NCBI GenBank assembly: GCA_023212695.1
Contig: JALCCG010000063.1
Location: 1-64,000 of the forward strand
Source of the DNA: Sporisorium sorghi
Taxonomy: Eukaryota > Basidiomycota > Ustilaginomycetes > Ustilaginales > Ustilaginaceae
Reading direction: 5' to 3'
DNA: 64,000 nt
The notes beneath the pieces were generated by a model, which saw only the letters and a list, made by a program, of their open reading frames with translations, made no database searches and was not told where the DNA came from. Positions 10,083-21,346 of the stretch are shown in pieces (the first letter of the stretch is position 1; each line of letters opens with the position of its first letter). The position numbers and the translations under genes were made by a program.

Positions 10083-11249
10083 CTACGCAAAGTGCTCACC
10101 GAGACGAGCCAACTGGTAAGAGACATCCCAGAAATGTGGAACGCCTTTCCGCTTCTTCGCCTCCTCGTCTATGTATACCAAAGTAGATTCAAAATTCGTC
10201 CTGTCTAGCTGTCCTAGTCCGTAGAACACTACGGTTTGCCTATCGCCGTCAAGCAAAATTGGCGACCACAGCGAGACAATCTGATTGTCGTTCAACGGAC
10301 CGGTCAAAGATCCCATATCGCCCAAGCCTTTATTTCCTCCATGCGCGCCCACAAGCAGGCCGAGCTGCCCTATCCTGTGTGGTGGAAGCCGAGTGAGGAA
10401 TCGACGGACGTAAAGCATGGAATCCAACCTATTCCAATTGAGCTCTTGCTTTTTGATGGGTAGGAAGTGCATCTTGCCTCCAAAGTATTCGCGATTGATG
10501 GAGTTCCTGTTGCTCTGACTGTTGAAGTAGACCACTTTCCGGAAAGGCGCTTTTGCCTTCGGAAGTTGTGACACTGGGATGAGCTTCGACTGCTTTAGGC
10601 GTCTGGTAAAGTGTTGGCGTAGTGGCTCCGAAGAAGGCGCGACGTTCGAGCCAGAAACGGGGCCTGGAAGTGTGTCCAGTAAGTTCGAGCGATGTGCCTC
10701 TAGCACTCTTAAATCGAGTGAATGTTGGCCATCGATAGATTTGAACTTGAGATCAGGTTCTTGGAGCGCCTTTCACATCTTGTCCTCCCATTTTTTGTGG
10801 GTCAAGACAGGGGCTTGGAGGGCCTGTGGGACCCGCGAGTCATCCTGCTGATTCCATCTTGACTCTACGCCAGGCACGTTTGCGACTGATCCGGTCACAT
10901 CGACAGGAGGAGCATGTTCCTGCCAAGTCAAACCATCGATCACAGTACCAGCTAGATGGCTGATCCCGGCTTCGACTCCGTGCTGATCGAAAGAACTGCC
11001 CTGAGGATGCGGAAAGGATGGCAACTGCGGCAAATCTTGCAACGGATGGGGACTCCAAGGCGGCTGTGCTACAGAATCCTGCCAGTCGAAACCAATGACC
11101 GCGGGACGAGCGCTACTGCTCGATCCTTCACCGCCTTGCCAGACGCCGCTGCTTGACTCCTCGCCGTAAGGCTGCCGCCGCATTGGAGTGGAGCTTGCGC
11201 CGAGGAGCGAAAAGAGCAAGGCGATCGAACTGAGATTGACGTGTCGCAT
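10083..11249 (-). pseudogene. Array member 2, one in-frame TGA
   Basis: The start is taken at 11249, where a signal peptide ending in SSTPM begins; an upstream in-frame Met at 11303 would precede it with hydrophilic residues. The GFDWQD motif and Gly/Ser-rich segment match member 1. An in-frame TGA at 10773-10775 follows KKWEDKM. The same frame then stays open to 10083 and contains the whole subfamily module (YFGGKMHFLPI, LPPHRIGQLGLLVG, QIVSLWSPILLDG, FYGLGQLD). Members 1 and 3 have HR and QK at the equivalent place. The stop is therefore a single substitution in an otherwise complete gene: a young pseudogene, or less likely a recoded one. Confidence 0.75.
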
Positions 11250-11305
11250 TGTGATGGTAAGGGGGATGTGGTGGCTCCTGTTCCAGGGTCTCTGAGGATC
11301 CACAC

Positions 11306-11312
11306 TTTTAAA
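11306..11312 (-). promoter_or_regulatory. TATA-like box of member 2
   Basis: Minus-strand CATTTAAAAG lies about 57 bases before the inferred start at 11249. Confidence 0.45.
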
Positions 11313-11344
11313 TGCTCAGGATCAGCGCATAGGCGAAATTAGAC

Positions 11345-11490
11345 CTTCGAAGGTGCCACCGTCTCGTCTGTACGAACATGAGAGCGGGCACCTGCTCGGT
11401 GGCTTCTCGGCGTGTCCACAACGCCGACATGCGATAGGGCAGTGGGGCATTCGAGTCAAACAATGCCCCTGTGCAGTGAAACGGCGGGAG
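11345..11490. repeat. Conserved upstream block of member 2
   Basis: Related to the blocks at 9674-9790 and 13005-13130; shared pieces include GTGAAACGGCGGGAG and the CCACCGTCTCGTCTGTAC type start. Confidence 0.45.
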
Positions 11491-11882
11491 TTGAGCTCGT
11501 TGTTGATTCCTACGCAGACAGTGGTGCAACCACCCACGCTGTTTGTGGGTCCAATTCTTGGCCTTCGACTGAAGGCTCAATAGCAGAGACTCGCAGCATG
11601 CGGGAAGGGTGCTTGACGAGCGCGGTGGCAAGCAACAAGTGATGAAGTGCAGGGTGAAAGACGCTAAGATTCCTGAGATGTGAAATGCGAAGCGACCACA
11701 AAAGGAGATAGTGGATCGGACCAACATGAACAAAGCACTTCGATGCATAGGCTAAGAGCCGTGTCCGAGTCGAGCACCTTTCCTGTCGCCTGTCCAACGA
11801 ACTGCAAATCAGCTAGTGACCGCCTTTGCAGCATAGTGTCAGCCCAAGACAATCGCTTGATCCCCCCAATATGCGCGTAAGA

Positions 11883-12882
11883 TCATGCTCGAATAGCGTG
11901 GAATGCTACCGATGTCGGATTTTGACCCTCCTTGCACTTCGATTTCAGATTGTTTAGATGCTCGATCGGATCATCTTCCCCAATAGTATGCAGCTGACCC
12001 AGCCCGTAAAGAATTATTGTGTTTGAAGACCTGTCCGAGAGCACTGGCAACCAAATGGAAACAATATGCTGAGCATCGTGCGTCCAGTCCGTCAGGTCCC
12101 GAATCCGAGTCATCAACTCGGATTTCGGTTTATGACCTGCCAAAAGCAAGCCCAGATGATTCGACCCAGTTGGTGGTAGCACCACCAGCCTTCTGCGACC
12201 CTTCAACATGCTGGCTGCGACCTCCCATTGCAACTTTTGCGTGTGGATCGGTAAGAATTGCATCTTTCCGAGGAAGTAGTTTTTATTGATATTGTCCATA
12301 TTGGCTCGACTGTCGAGGTAGATCAATCTTCGTGTTTCTTGAGGACCCATGCTGGAAATCATATCTGTTCTCTTGATCTCGACGGGAGACTTGAGCTTGT
12401 CAAGAACGTGGGGTACTAAACGGAGATGATGATGGGTGGAGGACGTCTCGATCTCCCTGTCTGCTAGAGATGTGAGCGACGAAGAGCCTCGGGTTACGGT
12501 CAATGTTGTCGAGCACGAGATCAGGAATCTTGAGGGCTTTTTGCATATTGGCTTGCAGTTCAGACCAAGGAAGGCTTGATTCCTTGGAACGCTCGGCAGC
12601 AGAGGTCAAGGCAGACGCAGTATGAGTTGAATCACTCGCAGATGATCCAGCGCCGAGCTCGTGACCGTGTGTCTCCCCTAGGGGAGCTTCCGCCGACCAC
12701 AGGTGTTGCTAGATGTCAGGGCTCCAAGCTTGTGGGTGCTGGTAATCTTGCCAATCGAAACCCGTTTCTGGCAGTCTGGCGCCGCTACTCGATCCTTCGT
12801 CGCGTCCCCAGTCCATGGGTTTGCCGCTTGCGCCCAGGAACGACAAGAGCAAAGCGACCGAGAGGAGAATCACAAACTGCAT
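11883..12882 (-). pseudogene. Array member 3, nonsense codon plus frameshift
   Basis: The start at 12882 opens a signal peptide ending in SGKPM, followed by the Gly/Ser segment and GFDWQDYQ. An in-frame TAG at 12709-12711 interrupts just after WSPDI. The frame continues with LQANMQKALKIPDL (family region) to about 12450. The module then resumes in a different frame (NYFLGKMQFLPI, LLLAGHKPKSE, HIVSIWLPVLSD, LYGLGQL) and runs to 11883, so at least one indel lies around 12410-12500. Two independent lesions make this a likely pseudogene. Confidence 0.75.
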
Positions 12883-12942
12883 GGTAAAGGTTTGGTGTCG
12901 GTGAAACACAGAAGGGATGAGCCAGGACTCTCAAGTCGACAC

Positions 12943-12950
12943 TCTTATAG
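12943..12950 (-). promoter_or_regulatory. TATA-like box of member 3
   Basis: Minus-strand CGCTATAAGAG lies about 65 bases before the start at 12882. Confidence 0.5.
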
Positions 12951-13004
12951 CGTTTCAGGAAGCGAGTCGAGAATTGACTGACCTACGCCCCTTTAACGTT
13001 GCCG

Positions 13005-13130
13005 CCGTTTCTTTTTCCGTCTACCCAATCACAAGCTTGGGCCTCTCTTTTCGGCGGAGCTTCGGAGGAACAACAGCAACGGCATGCAATGAAACGGTGG
13101 GAGGTCGTTGTGGGACTGCCGAGCACACCT
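13005..13130. repeat. Conserved upstream block of member 3
   Basis: Third copy of the upstream block of members 1 and 2; it shares GGCATGCAATGAAACGGTGGGA and the CTTCGGAG segment. Confidence 0.45.
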
Positions 13131-13496
13131 TACCCACCTGGACTGTGGCTCAAAGCTTGTCAGTCGTCGAACGGAGAGAACCGCCGCTTGCTGTGGGAGG
13201 CTAAACCAGCGCACATGAGCTCTTCGGTGGAACGAGGGCACCGGACGAGGTAAGTGAGGACTGGTTGAGAGTATTCACGGCCAGGATCGATTCCCAAAAC
13301 TATGATAGGCACGGTGAACGACCGAGACCTTTGATTCACGGCTACAGTCACATCCCACATCGTCACCAGCTCTTCATTATTGTCGTTGCTGTGTTTCGCA
13401 ATCTCATAACGACGTCCTCTGCATTCGAGCAACAAGCACGTGACCAGTACGAGCGAAAACAATAGACACCTGAATTGGGAAAGGGCGATAAGCTGT

Positions 13497-14810
13497 CTAC
13501 AGCCGATGGATCTCCTCGGCCAGGTGAAAGGCGTAATGGAAGGGACTGTCCTTGTATGAAGCTTGCATCTTGGCTAACTGCTCATACAGCGCTTTTGGTT
13601 TCTCCTGATGAAGGAGCTCGCCAACACCGTACAACACCATGGTGGAGTACACTCCGTCATGCAGAACAGGCGACCAAAGTGAGAACGATCTCCCTACCTT
13701 CTCCTGACCCGTGAGCTTCATCAAGTACGAATTGGGTCTTCCTTTCGATCCATCGTGGCGGTTGACGATGACAGGCAGATGTTGATCTTCCTTCGGTGGG
13801 AGGACGTAAGAAGTTCGTTCGCGCAGATGCATGCGAACCAACTCCCGCCAATCCAGCGCCTCTGGACGGATGGGCAGAATGCGCAGCGCGTTATGGAAGT
13901 ACTCCTTGTTGAGTCGTTTCATATCGTTGGGACTATTCAAATAGACGATCATGCGCTTGTCCGGGTCACCGGCCGATTTTGACGTTGGGCTCGCGTCGCG
14001 GCCATTGCTTGTCCTATACTCCCATATCACTGAGTCAGCGGAATGCGGAGGACGAGAGTTGCGCGCCGATCCGCCGCCACTCGCGATGAACAGTCGTCCT
14101 TGCTTATCTGCAGCTGATGCTATGCTTTTGCTACGAAGTGTCGTCCGCATACGCTGCTCCCATTCGTCCTTCGTTGCTTTGTACTTGTCGAGTGCAGACA
14201 GATGAACCGGTCCCGGACGACTCGGCTCTGGATGACTCGCTTCATCGATGATGTACTCGAGTTTGCGCATCTTTCTACGAGTCCTTGGCGCTTTAGTCAC
14301 TCGGTCAACGGCGGGCATCTGGAAAAGTGGGGTGTGTTCAGTTGTGTGGCCAGAGGAAGAAGCTCGCTGAAGAGTGGGATCGGGATCTTCGTGGTCAGCT
14401 GGCCAATGCTCGTGCGACGATGCCTGGGTTTGAAAAGAGGTCTCGGCGACTTCATGTCCTGGGACCGAAGCCTCGAGCTTGGGCACGGCGGCTGGCTCTG
14501 TTGCACGATCATAGTAGTTCGACCATTCTGCGGGAAGCTGGTGGACGTCGCCATGGTCGTAATTCGAACGGCTCCCTAGCCAGGTAGGGTACCAACTCGG
14601 ATGGCCAGTGGGATCCTCGCTCGAGCGGAGGGAGGACTCTTCGTGGCCGCTGCTCCTAGAAGGTCCATGCAACCAGACACCGGCGATGTCAAGGCCGCTC
14701 GTTGGTGGGCGACCGACCTCCCAGTCATTCGGAGGGCTTGGAGGTCTCGAGCCTACCTGTGCAACATTGTCGATGAAGCAAAGAATGGCAAGTGTCCATT
14801 GGAAGAGCAT
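13497..14810 (-). CDS. Secreted effector candidate, array member 4 (intact)
   Basis: 437 residues from the Met at 14810; 20 more hydrophilic in-frame residues exist upstream to 14870. The signal peptide covers roughly the first 22 residues. A long hydrophilic, Pro/Ser/His-rich middle follows, with basic stretches (TRRKMRKLEY). The module is in the last 170 residues: NKEYFHNALRILPI, SYVLPPKEDQHLPVIV, SFSLWSPVLHDG, LYGVGEL. It is the most diverged member of the 1-4 subfamily and has the longest middle region. A TATA box lies about 80 bases upstream. No enzymatic motif is visible. Confidence 0.8.
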   Translation of the reverse strand: MLFQWTLAILCFIDNVAQVGSRPPSPPNDWEVGRPPTSGLDIAGVWLHGPSRSSGHEESSLRSSEDPTGHPSWYPTWLGSRSNYDHGDVHQLPAEWSNYYDRATEPAAVPKLEASVPGHEVAETSFQTQASSHEHWPADHEDPDPTLQRASSSGHTTEHTPLFQMPAVDRVTKAPRTRRKMRKLEYIIDEASHPEPSRPGPVHLSALDKYKATKDEWEQRMRTTLRSKSIASAADKQGRLFIASGGGSARNSRPPHSADSVIWEYRTSNGRDASPTSKSAGDPDKRMIVYLNSPNDMKRLNKEYFHNALRILPIRPEALDWRELVRMHLRERTSYVLPPKEDQHLPVIVNRHDGSKGRPNSYLMKLTGQEKVGRSFSLWSPVLHDGVYSTMVLYGVGELLHQEKPKALYEQLAKMQASYKDSPFHYAFHLAEEIHRL

Positions 14811-14888
14811 GATCGCGGATGGCTTTGCCGGGTCAAAACGCAAACGAAGGTGATGAAGAAAGGAGGACAATGCTTTGGGCGAACCTTG

Positions 14889-14897
14889 CTTTTATAA
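14889..14897 (-). promoter_or_regulatory. TATA box of member 4
   Basis: Minus-strand GGTTATAAAAGC lies about 80 bases before the start at 14810. Confidence 0.6.
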
Positions 14898-15036
14898 CCT
14901 TCTTCGACTGCGGGAACGACTTCATTTGAACGCTGGTACTCAAGAACAACGATCGGCCTGTGCAGATCGAGGCTCGAATCCTCTCAAGCGAGATATGTAG
15001 ATGATATGCAAGCGAGAAGACCCACCCAAATGGGAG

Positions 15037-15488
15037 ATACTCTCTTTTGCAATTGGTTTCGGACGGGGACCATGTCATTTTCGTACTCTCATTTCTCGGT
15101 GTCTAGATGCACCACATCAGCTTCGACTCTGCACCAGATCAAGTTCGGTTTCATTTTGCTGTTGAGGATCAATTCACCTGTGCTGACCACCATGTCGCAG
15201 TCAAATTCGAAGGTACTTGCTCTCTGGGGGTTGAGTGAGAAGCTTTTCAAGGCTGTCAATGAGCAGGATAAGGCTGCAACGCTCCAACATTCAAGAAGGG
15301 GATAAGAACTTTGTGGTCCGGCTGTTGGATGACCTTGCAAGCATGTGCACTCTTGCCTAGAATCTCATATGAAATACGAACTTGATCTGGTGCAGAGTCG
15401 AAGCTGATGTGGTGCATCTAGACACCGAGAAATGAGAGTACGAAAATGCTCTGGTGCGGCGTCCGAAATCAATTGCAAAAGAGAGTAT
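15037..15488. mobile_element. 452-bp inverted-repeat (MITE-like) element
   Basis: The left arm (about 15037-15157) and right arm (about 15366-15488) are near-identical inverted copies of about 115 bases. Both begin ATACTCTCTTTTGCAATTG at the outside and reach GCACCAGATCAAGTTCG inside. The 208-base centre has no complete gene, only a short open frame at 15192-15305. Arms of this length with a small centre are typical of a non-autonomous foldback or MITE element. A clear target duplication is not visible; the dinucleotide AG flanks both sides. Confidence 0.75.
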
Positions 15489-16491
15489 AGACAAATGAAG
15501 CTGCGTCCTCCGTCCCGACATCCCCACCAAGACGAATGACAAACAAGAAAACGATGGATTGCAGGTGGCGCCGATGCTTGGCTCCTGAGCTCTGAGGCTC
15601 CCAGCTCGCTGTACAGGAGACAGATGACCGTAATGGAGCAAGAGGAACATACAAAGGCATGAGTAAGTGACGAGCATTAAGCATGAGGCGAGCAGACGAG
15701 GGAGGGAAAGGGCGGGGGAAACCATGAGAAAAAAACTTTGGTGGCAAGGGCGAACACAGAGAAGGTCGATGGTGGTCAGGAGGACAAGGAGAGTGGGCGA
15801 GGCAAATTTCCTGTACACGCATCCAGTCACAAACCTCCTTGTGACCACCAGCCTCTACAGTTGTGCGTTAACACATTGCCATCAGCAAGAAGCCTGCCGA
15901 AAATGCAGAATGATGTACTGCAGGCTTTTGCGTACTTCTCGCATTCGAAAGAGGCGATGCTGCAAGCGCCTTGGCCGCGATCGTTTCCACCGACTTGCAA
16001 ACAAGCAGCAGACTTGACTGGGCCTGTGAGGGAGCGACGTGGCGACAAGTGTGAGCTGATGAAAATGTTTATAAAGACGTCGCAGGAATGTCGCTCCTGC
16101 TGAAGCCGCGAAATTATGGAAGACGCCACACAGCTAGGCAACACGGCCAAGCAACTGACACCCATCTTACTCACTTCCACTCATCGGCGGTGCTTGGTAT
16201 GTCATAGCTCCGGTAGAAAAGCAGCAACTTCAGCCGCAAACACATCACGCTCGTCCCACCGCTCGTCTCGTACACATTGAGCCCCGCAAGACTGACCAAA
16301 GCAGCTGTGGAATAGTCAGATCGAAGAATGATCGAGATCAATGGATGAGCTTGCGGAGCCAGGCCCATCCATACCGGCTACAAACAGACGACTGCGCGTT
16401 CAACACAGTGTGGGCCCATCGTGCGAGCATGAAAGAAAGCTTAAGGAGCTGCATTGAGCGGCAAATTAGCCATTGCGAAGGGTCATGGCTG
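15489..16491. other. Spacer between members 4 and 5
   Basis: About 1 kb right of the inverted-repeat element. Several overlapping open frames exist on both strands, but none has a signal peptide, a domain or a family match. I see nothing supportable in it. Confidence 0.5.
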
Positions 16492-17757
16492 CTAAGGATG
16501 AAGACGGGCCGCTTCACGTGCTGCCCTTTCGATGGCTTCCCTTGCTGACCTTCCGGCAATCTCTTGCTTCGCCTTCCTCACCTGTTGATCCACCGCTGAA
16601 AAATCAGCCTTGTCGACGTAGCCAGTCCCAAAGTAGTGCACAAAGTTGCGGTCGTCTGGAACTCCAAAGAAGTTGTAGAACTCCTGTCCTGGCTGAAGGG
16701 GATGACCTTCTGGCCATGCGAGCCTTCCGCGCTTGCCACCATGCACTGACATTCGGGAGTATTTGGCCGCTCACATCGTCACCACGAACCTTGCATGCAG
16801 CTGAGTCCACGAAGATGAGGAAAAAACCAGTTTTTGGGTGTCATCTCTGTGAACTTAATTGGAAGCACACTGTTACTATCGATGGTCTAACATTCTTACA
16901 TTATTTTTAGTGAATTTTCCCCTTCGGCTCCGAAAATCAGAAATTCACCAAGACACGTCGTCTTCATGAGTTCAGTAGCTTCAGTCGACGGAGATGAGAG
17001 TCTTGAACAACTCCAGCCGAGTCTCTTTATGCACCTCGTGCATATTCTGGTTTTACCGGGACCCCAACCCATCAAGACGACGAGTGGCCGAAAACTCACT
17101 ATTCTGACCTCTTTAATGATACCATGATTCAGTTCAAATTCCGTCGGCGGAAAGTCTGTCATAGGAAGAACACGCGACACTTCCAAGAAGCCTGTTGTGA
17201 TAGTGGCCCAGCTCCGCACCGGCAATCCTTTTGTGTTCACGAACTTGAGCTTGCCGCCAAATATCTGCTCGTTGATGCGCTTTTGAACGTCTGGAAGCTC
17301 GCTTCTCGTGTTAACTGCGCGTTCTTTCCTTTTCTTGACCGGCGGGAATGACCATGGCAATTTCCTGAGTTCGCTCGGCTCGATTCGTTCCACGAGGTCC
17401 TTACGGCCGGGCCTAGCGTAGGGCTTGCGTGGAGCAAAGGAGGAGCCCGCTCCATGCGAGGTTGCGACTGACTTCCAACTGCCGTGTTGCAATTGCTGCG
17501 AAAGCTCGAAAGGGATAGCGCCTGGCGCTGCAATTTGAGATGGGCCCGCCGCTGGTTTGTTGATGTCAAACGGAATAGATCCTGTATCCGCTTGATCAAG
17601 CTCGACGTGGACAGGAGAGTAAGGATGCCTTGGGCCTTCGCTGGTCGGCCTATTGACTGAAGGGTCCCTTTGACCGCCAGTCGGGTACGCTGTGCCGAGC
17701 GTCGCCAAGACGAAACACGTCAGCGCCACAGCTTTCAGCTTTCAGCGCAAAGCACAT
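16492..17757 (-). pseudogene. Array member 5, signal-peptide frameshift and internal insertion
   Basis: An ATG at 17757 opens a signal-peptide-like sequence that leaves frame at a perfect 7-base tandem duplication (GCTTTCA twice, 17731-17744). The downstream frame then runs to about 17124 with family motifs (NEQIFGGKLKFVN and SRVLPM near 17150-17260). About 370 bases of unrelated sequence follow, after which the module resumes at about 16755 (MSVHGGKRGR, FYNFFGVPDD, HYFGTGYVDKADF) and ends at 16492. The inserted part could be read as an intron (17122 to 16746, GT...CAG, in frame), but this would remove residues that relatives keep and no other member has an intron. A pseudogene with an insertion is favoured. 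Confidence 0.65.
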
Positions 17758-18071
17758 CGCTCCCTGCATCTTCAATGCGACTCGCAAGAAATTCTGCCGT
17801 TGTGGAAGAGGGTAGGAAGCGACAAAGGGAAGGGGTGGGTCGAAGGCAGAGTCGTGGTGTCTGAACTGCCCGGCGCAATCTCGACTGAATTGTTGAGCTT
17901 CAAACGATGAAACGCTGAAACGGATGCACCTGCACTGTTTTGGTGGGATACTAAGAGTCCCACATGAATCTGGTGGGCCACATCAGCCGTTGTCGACCAA
18001 GAAGCGGTGGACATGACGTGGGACCAGCAATGCGCGCCTACTCACTTAATGCCACCCGACATTGCGCTTCC

Positions 18072-18093
18072 TTTTTTTTTTTTTTTTTTTTTT
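18072..18093. repeat. Poly(T) run
   Basis: 22 consecutive T bases in the spacer between members 5 and 6. Confidence 0.9.
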
Positions 18094-18450
18094 CCCTCGG
18101 TGCCACACAAACGTTTTCCCCCTCTCGCAGATTGACACACTCTGCGAATGAGAAGCCACAGGAGGGCAGAGGCCAGCACCGTCTGGGGTGCTGAACCAGT
18201 GTTGACTGAACCGTGCCTCTGACCGCCTAAAGGAGATAGACAGATGAGAACCAAGTGGGTCGCACTTGGCAGCACAAGGAAAAGCTTTCCTCTCACACTG
18301 CCTCATTTCATCTAAAGTCGCAACTCAATCCAATGTGAACAGGCAAAGATGTGATGGAGTGTCAATCTTTTCGCAGACATGCATTGAAAGGAGAGCAACT
18401 CAGGAAGCAGAGGGCCCTGAACAGGTATGAATATTGTTCTTTGGCAACAT

Positions 18451-19602
18451 CTAGATGGATTCAGGATGCGCCGCTATGGCTCGCAGCTTTTCGAGCTCAG
18501 CGAACCCCTCGACTGAAGCGAGCTTCGTCCGCAGAAAGTTGTTCACGTCCTTGTAGTGCTCTTTCTCGACATAGCCTACGCCATGCCACAGGACATTGTC
18601 GGGATGTCCGCGGGGAGCTTTGACTTCGGGCAGACTGAAAAAGGTCCAGTAGGTTCTGCCGCGCAAGGGATTCTTCTCCTCGAACTCGGATCGGCCTGCT
18701 CGAGAACCACCATGGGTAGCCATCCTGATCTTTCGTGTGCGTCCTGGTAGATGTGGGTCCCGGACTTCAAGAAAGGGCAGGACGCGATTCTTCTTGAAAG
18801 CCTGCGAAGAATGCGCTGGCTTTCGTGTTTACTTGACGAAAATGAGATGGTCGCCAAAGATTTCATGGTTGATATCGTGCTGATAGTCCTCCTTTTCCAT
18901 ATAGCGAATACTTCTGGTTTTTGGGAAGGTTGGTTCGCTGGAGGGCAGCTTCCTCAGCTCTTCGGGCTCATCAAAGCCTGAAGACCTAGAAGCGGTCAGA
19001 CGTCTTTCATCCGAGTCGTCGTCGACAGAACCATCAAAGTCGCTCGAAGTAGCCGAAAGCATCGAGCGATGGTCTTGAGGGGCCATTTCCGTTCTTGCAC
19101 TTCGAGTACCGGACGAGCTTTGTGCGGGAACGTAGTCTCGAGCTGTTCCCCAAGCTTGAAGAGCCTACCTGTTCTGCGCATCGGCGTGCATGGGAATGAG
19201 GGAGTTGCGACCACTTGAAGGCGACTCTTCGTTAGGGTCGGTTGGCAAAGAGTCTGCGAAGACGTAGTCAGGACTCGAAGGTTGATATGTCTGCGTATTT
19301 GTTGGTACATGAGTAGGGTTTGAAGAGGTCGGAGACACCAGCCGTGGACCAGACAGATCGAACCGTGCATAGGGCCTTCCCATGGCAAGCAGCTCGTCTG
19401 GACGAGGAGCTAATCGCGGCTGAGGTTGATGGCCTGTCCAGTAGCTTTGACCGGTGCCATCTTGACTGTGAGGCTGAGCGCCTCCACCAGCGTGTCCGTA
19501 GTTGTCCGTGGAGCTCCAGTCTTGCTCTTCGCCCACAGGCAGTCCACAAATAAGGATAGCCTTAGAGAAGAAAAGCAAGAACAACATACTTTTGCTAGGC
19601 AT
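18451..19602 (-). pseudogene. Array member 6, two in-frame stops
   Basis: The start at 19602 gives a signal peptide (MPSKSMLFLLFF...) ending near GLPVG; an in-frame Met at 19626 is upstream. An in-frame TAG lies at 19165-19167 and an in-frame TAA at 18829-18831, the latter right after FGDHLIFVK. The single frame is otherwise open across the whole locus and retains the second-subfamily module: NHEIFGDHLIFVK, NRVLPFLEV, MATHGGSRAGR, YWTFFSLPEV, GVGYVEKEHYKDV. Two stops with an intact frame indicate recent inactivation. Confidence 0.75.
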
Positions 19603-19629
19603 TTTGAGAAAAATGGCGTGGTACACAGG

Positions 19630-20674
19630 ACCGTTGAGTTGATCGTGATGGATGCACTCCCGGAGGTAGGCTGATCAAACAACTCCCTCGTGTCCAAGGC
19701 AGATCCTAGGCTGCAAAGGTAGCAAATGAGCTGTTCGTGTTGTGTGGCTGTTCAAAGTCAGTCCCACACGCAGGCCCCACCATCTCGACCACAGACCGGT
19801 ACAGTACGTACAACGGCAGTCACATGAAATGAAGCACGCCGCTGGTGGAGCCCGCAAAGCATCTCCCACACGTTGACGCGATGACACCATCCCTCACAGT
19901 CCCACTCTCACCCACTAGCTTGCTCACGTACAGCACACGACTCAAACCGAAGGAGAGGAGGAGCCGATTTGTTAATTCAATGCGCCTCTGCGGGAGAAGC
20001 AGAAGTGCAGACAAAAGCAAGCATCGGATCGAAAGGGCCGAGAGACGATACAGACACATCCCCTTGACAGCCTCAAACGCTTGAAGGGAGCTTGCGACAC
20101 GTCAGCACGGTGCTTTACGATGAGTCCGTCGTCGGGTACCTAGCACAAAGGGCAGCAAGCTTTCAAAGCCACGAAGATCGTTTCCAGCACATGGGTTGAT
20201 GGCCGAGCTCGGGACGCTTGGCGGCAGCCACGATTTCGTCAGCCGGCAAGAGAACATCCACTCATCGCTCTTCGGTCATCTCCATCAGAGCCAGTCAGCC
20301 ACATTTTCGGTCATCGCCTGACTCACTTCAAGTTCATCGCCTGTCAGACTTGCGGCTCGAAGCAAGGACACTTTTCAGATCGACCGGCTTCGACACTTGG
20401 GCGTCTCTGACATCGGGCTCATCGCCCCTACACAGGTGTCGCGTATCACCCACTTGGGTGGTACGTTGCGCACACCGTGGGTTTCGGCCCACCCAAAGTG
20501 AGGGTAAGGCTCCCACCGTGTTGCTGCGAATTTTCAATTTGCCGATTTCCGACAAGGTGGGATCACAGCCTGACAATTACCCTGTCGCTTCCCTTCGGGG
20601 TTAATACCTCCTGGTCGTGATCACGCTCGCTTAAAAAGAGATGGTGACGAACTTCGATGGGGTGAAAATGCATA
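19630..20674. other. Spacer replacing the 3' part of member 7
   Basis: About 1 kb without a supportable gene. The part at about 20380-20640 has several short inverted repeats (for example around ATCACCCACTTGGGTGGT at 20447-20464) and no similarity to the array, so it may be a fragment of a mobile element. Confidence 0.4.
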
Positions 20675-21346
20675 TTACGAAGAAGAAGACGCGCGTTTCA
20701 CCTCTTTTGGTATCGAATCAGTGACCCACTCCAACTTTTCGTCGAAGATTTCTCTGTTGATCTGACTGCGTGCAACGTCGCCTGAGTTGACGTGCTTTTT
20801 CCTCTGACCACGCATGATTGGAGGGACCGAAGGTGGTAGGTCTTTGAGAAATTGTGGCTGGATCTGGGTCTTGTGTATGTTTGAGTTCTTCCAATCTTCC
20901 ACATGCTTGTCACTCCAGTCGGATTGAGACGTTGGTCGAGGTGTCATCTCCTCGTAACGACGTTTAGGCACTAGGCGCTCTTCGACCACTCCATCGTGAT
21001 CGCCAGGCGTTTGCTGCGTGAGACTGTAGCGTCGCATGAATTCATCGGACCCTCGCCGTTCCTCCGCATTTGGGTGCTGGAATTCTGAAAAGCGCGCGGC
21101 TTTAGCCTTGATGTCTTGTTGTTCTCGAGGCAACGGTCCTGGTCCAGCCGAAACGGGCTGTGACGATCCTGGAACGTCCGTGAGCTCTGTGTGCACTGTG
21201 TTGGGAGACCAGATCGGAAGGCCTTACACTTGATGTTCGAGCAATCTCGGACTACCTCCTTCCCGTGGGCCCGTCGGATCGCCGCCTGTCTGACCAGAGG
21301 CTCGTTGAAGGAAAAGAACGAGAACGCACAGCGTACCGAATAGCAT
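20675..21346 (-). pseudogene. Array member 7, nonsense codon and missing 3' module
   Basis: From the Met at 21346 there is a short signal peptide (LFGTLCVLVLFL), then a Gly/Pro segment. An in-frame TAA lies at 21224-21226, just before GLPIWSPN. The frame reopens and includes the start of the module (SQINREIFDEKLEWV) but ends at 20675. The LP, HG and FWG parts found in relatives are absent, and unrelated sequence follows. It is both interrupted and truncated. Confidence 0.7.

Noticed and set aside
13160..13462. 100-codon minus-strand open frame between members 3 and 4 with a hydrophobic start
   Set aside because: The hydrophobic start is short, and no family motif or repeat of it exists elsewhere in the array.
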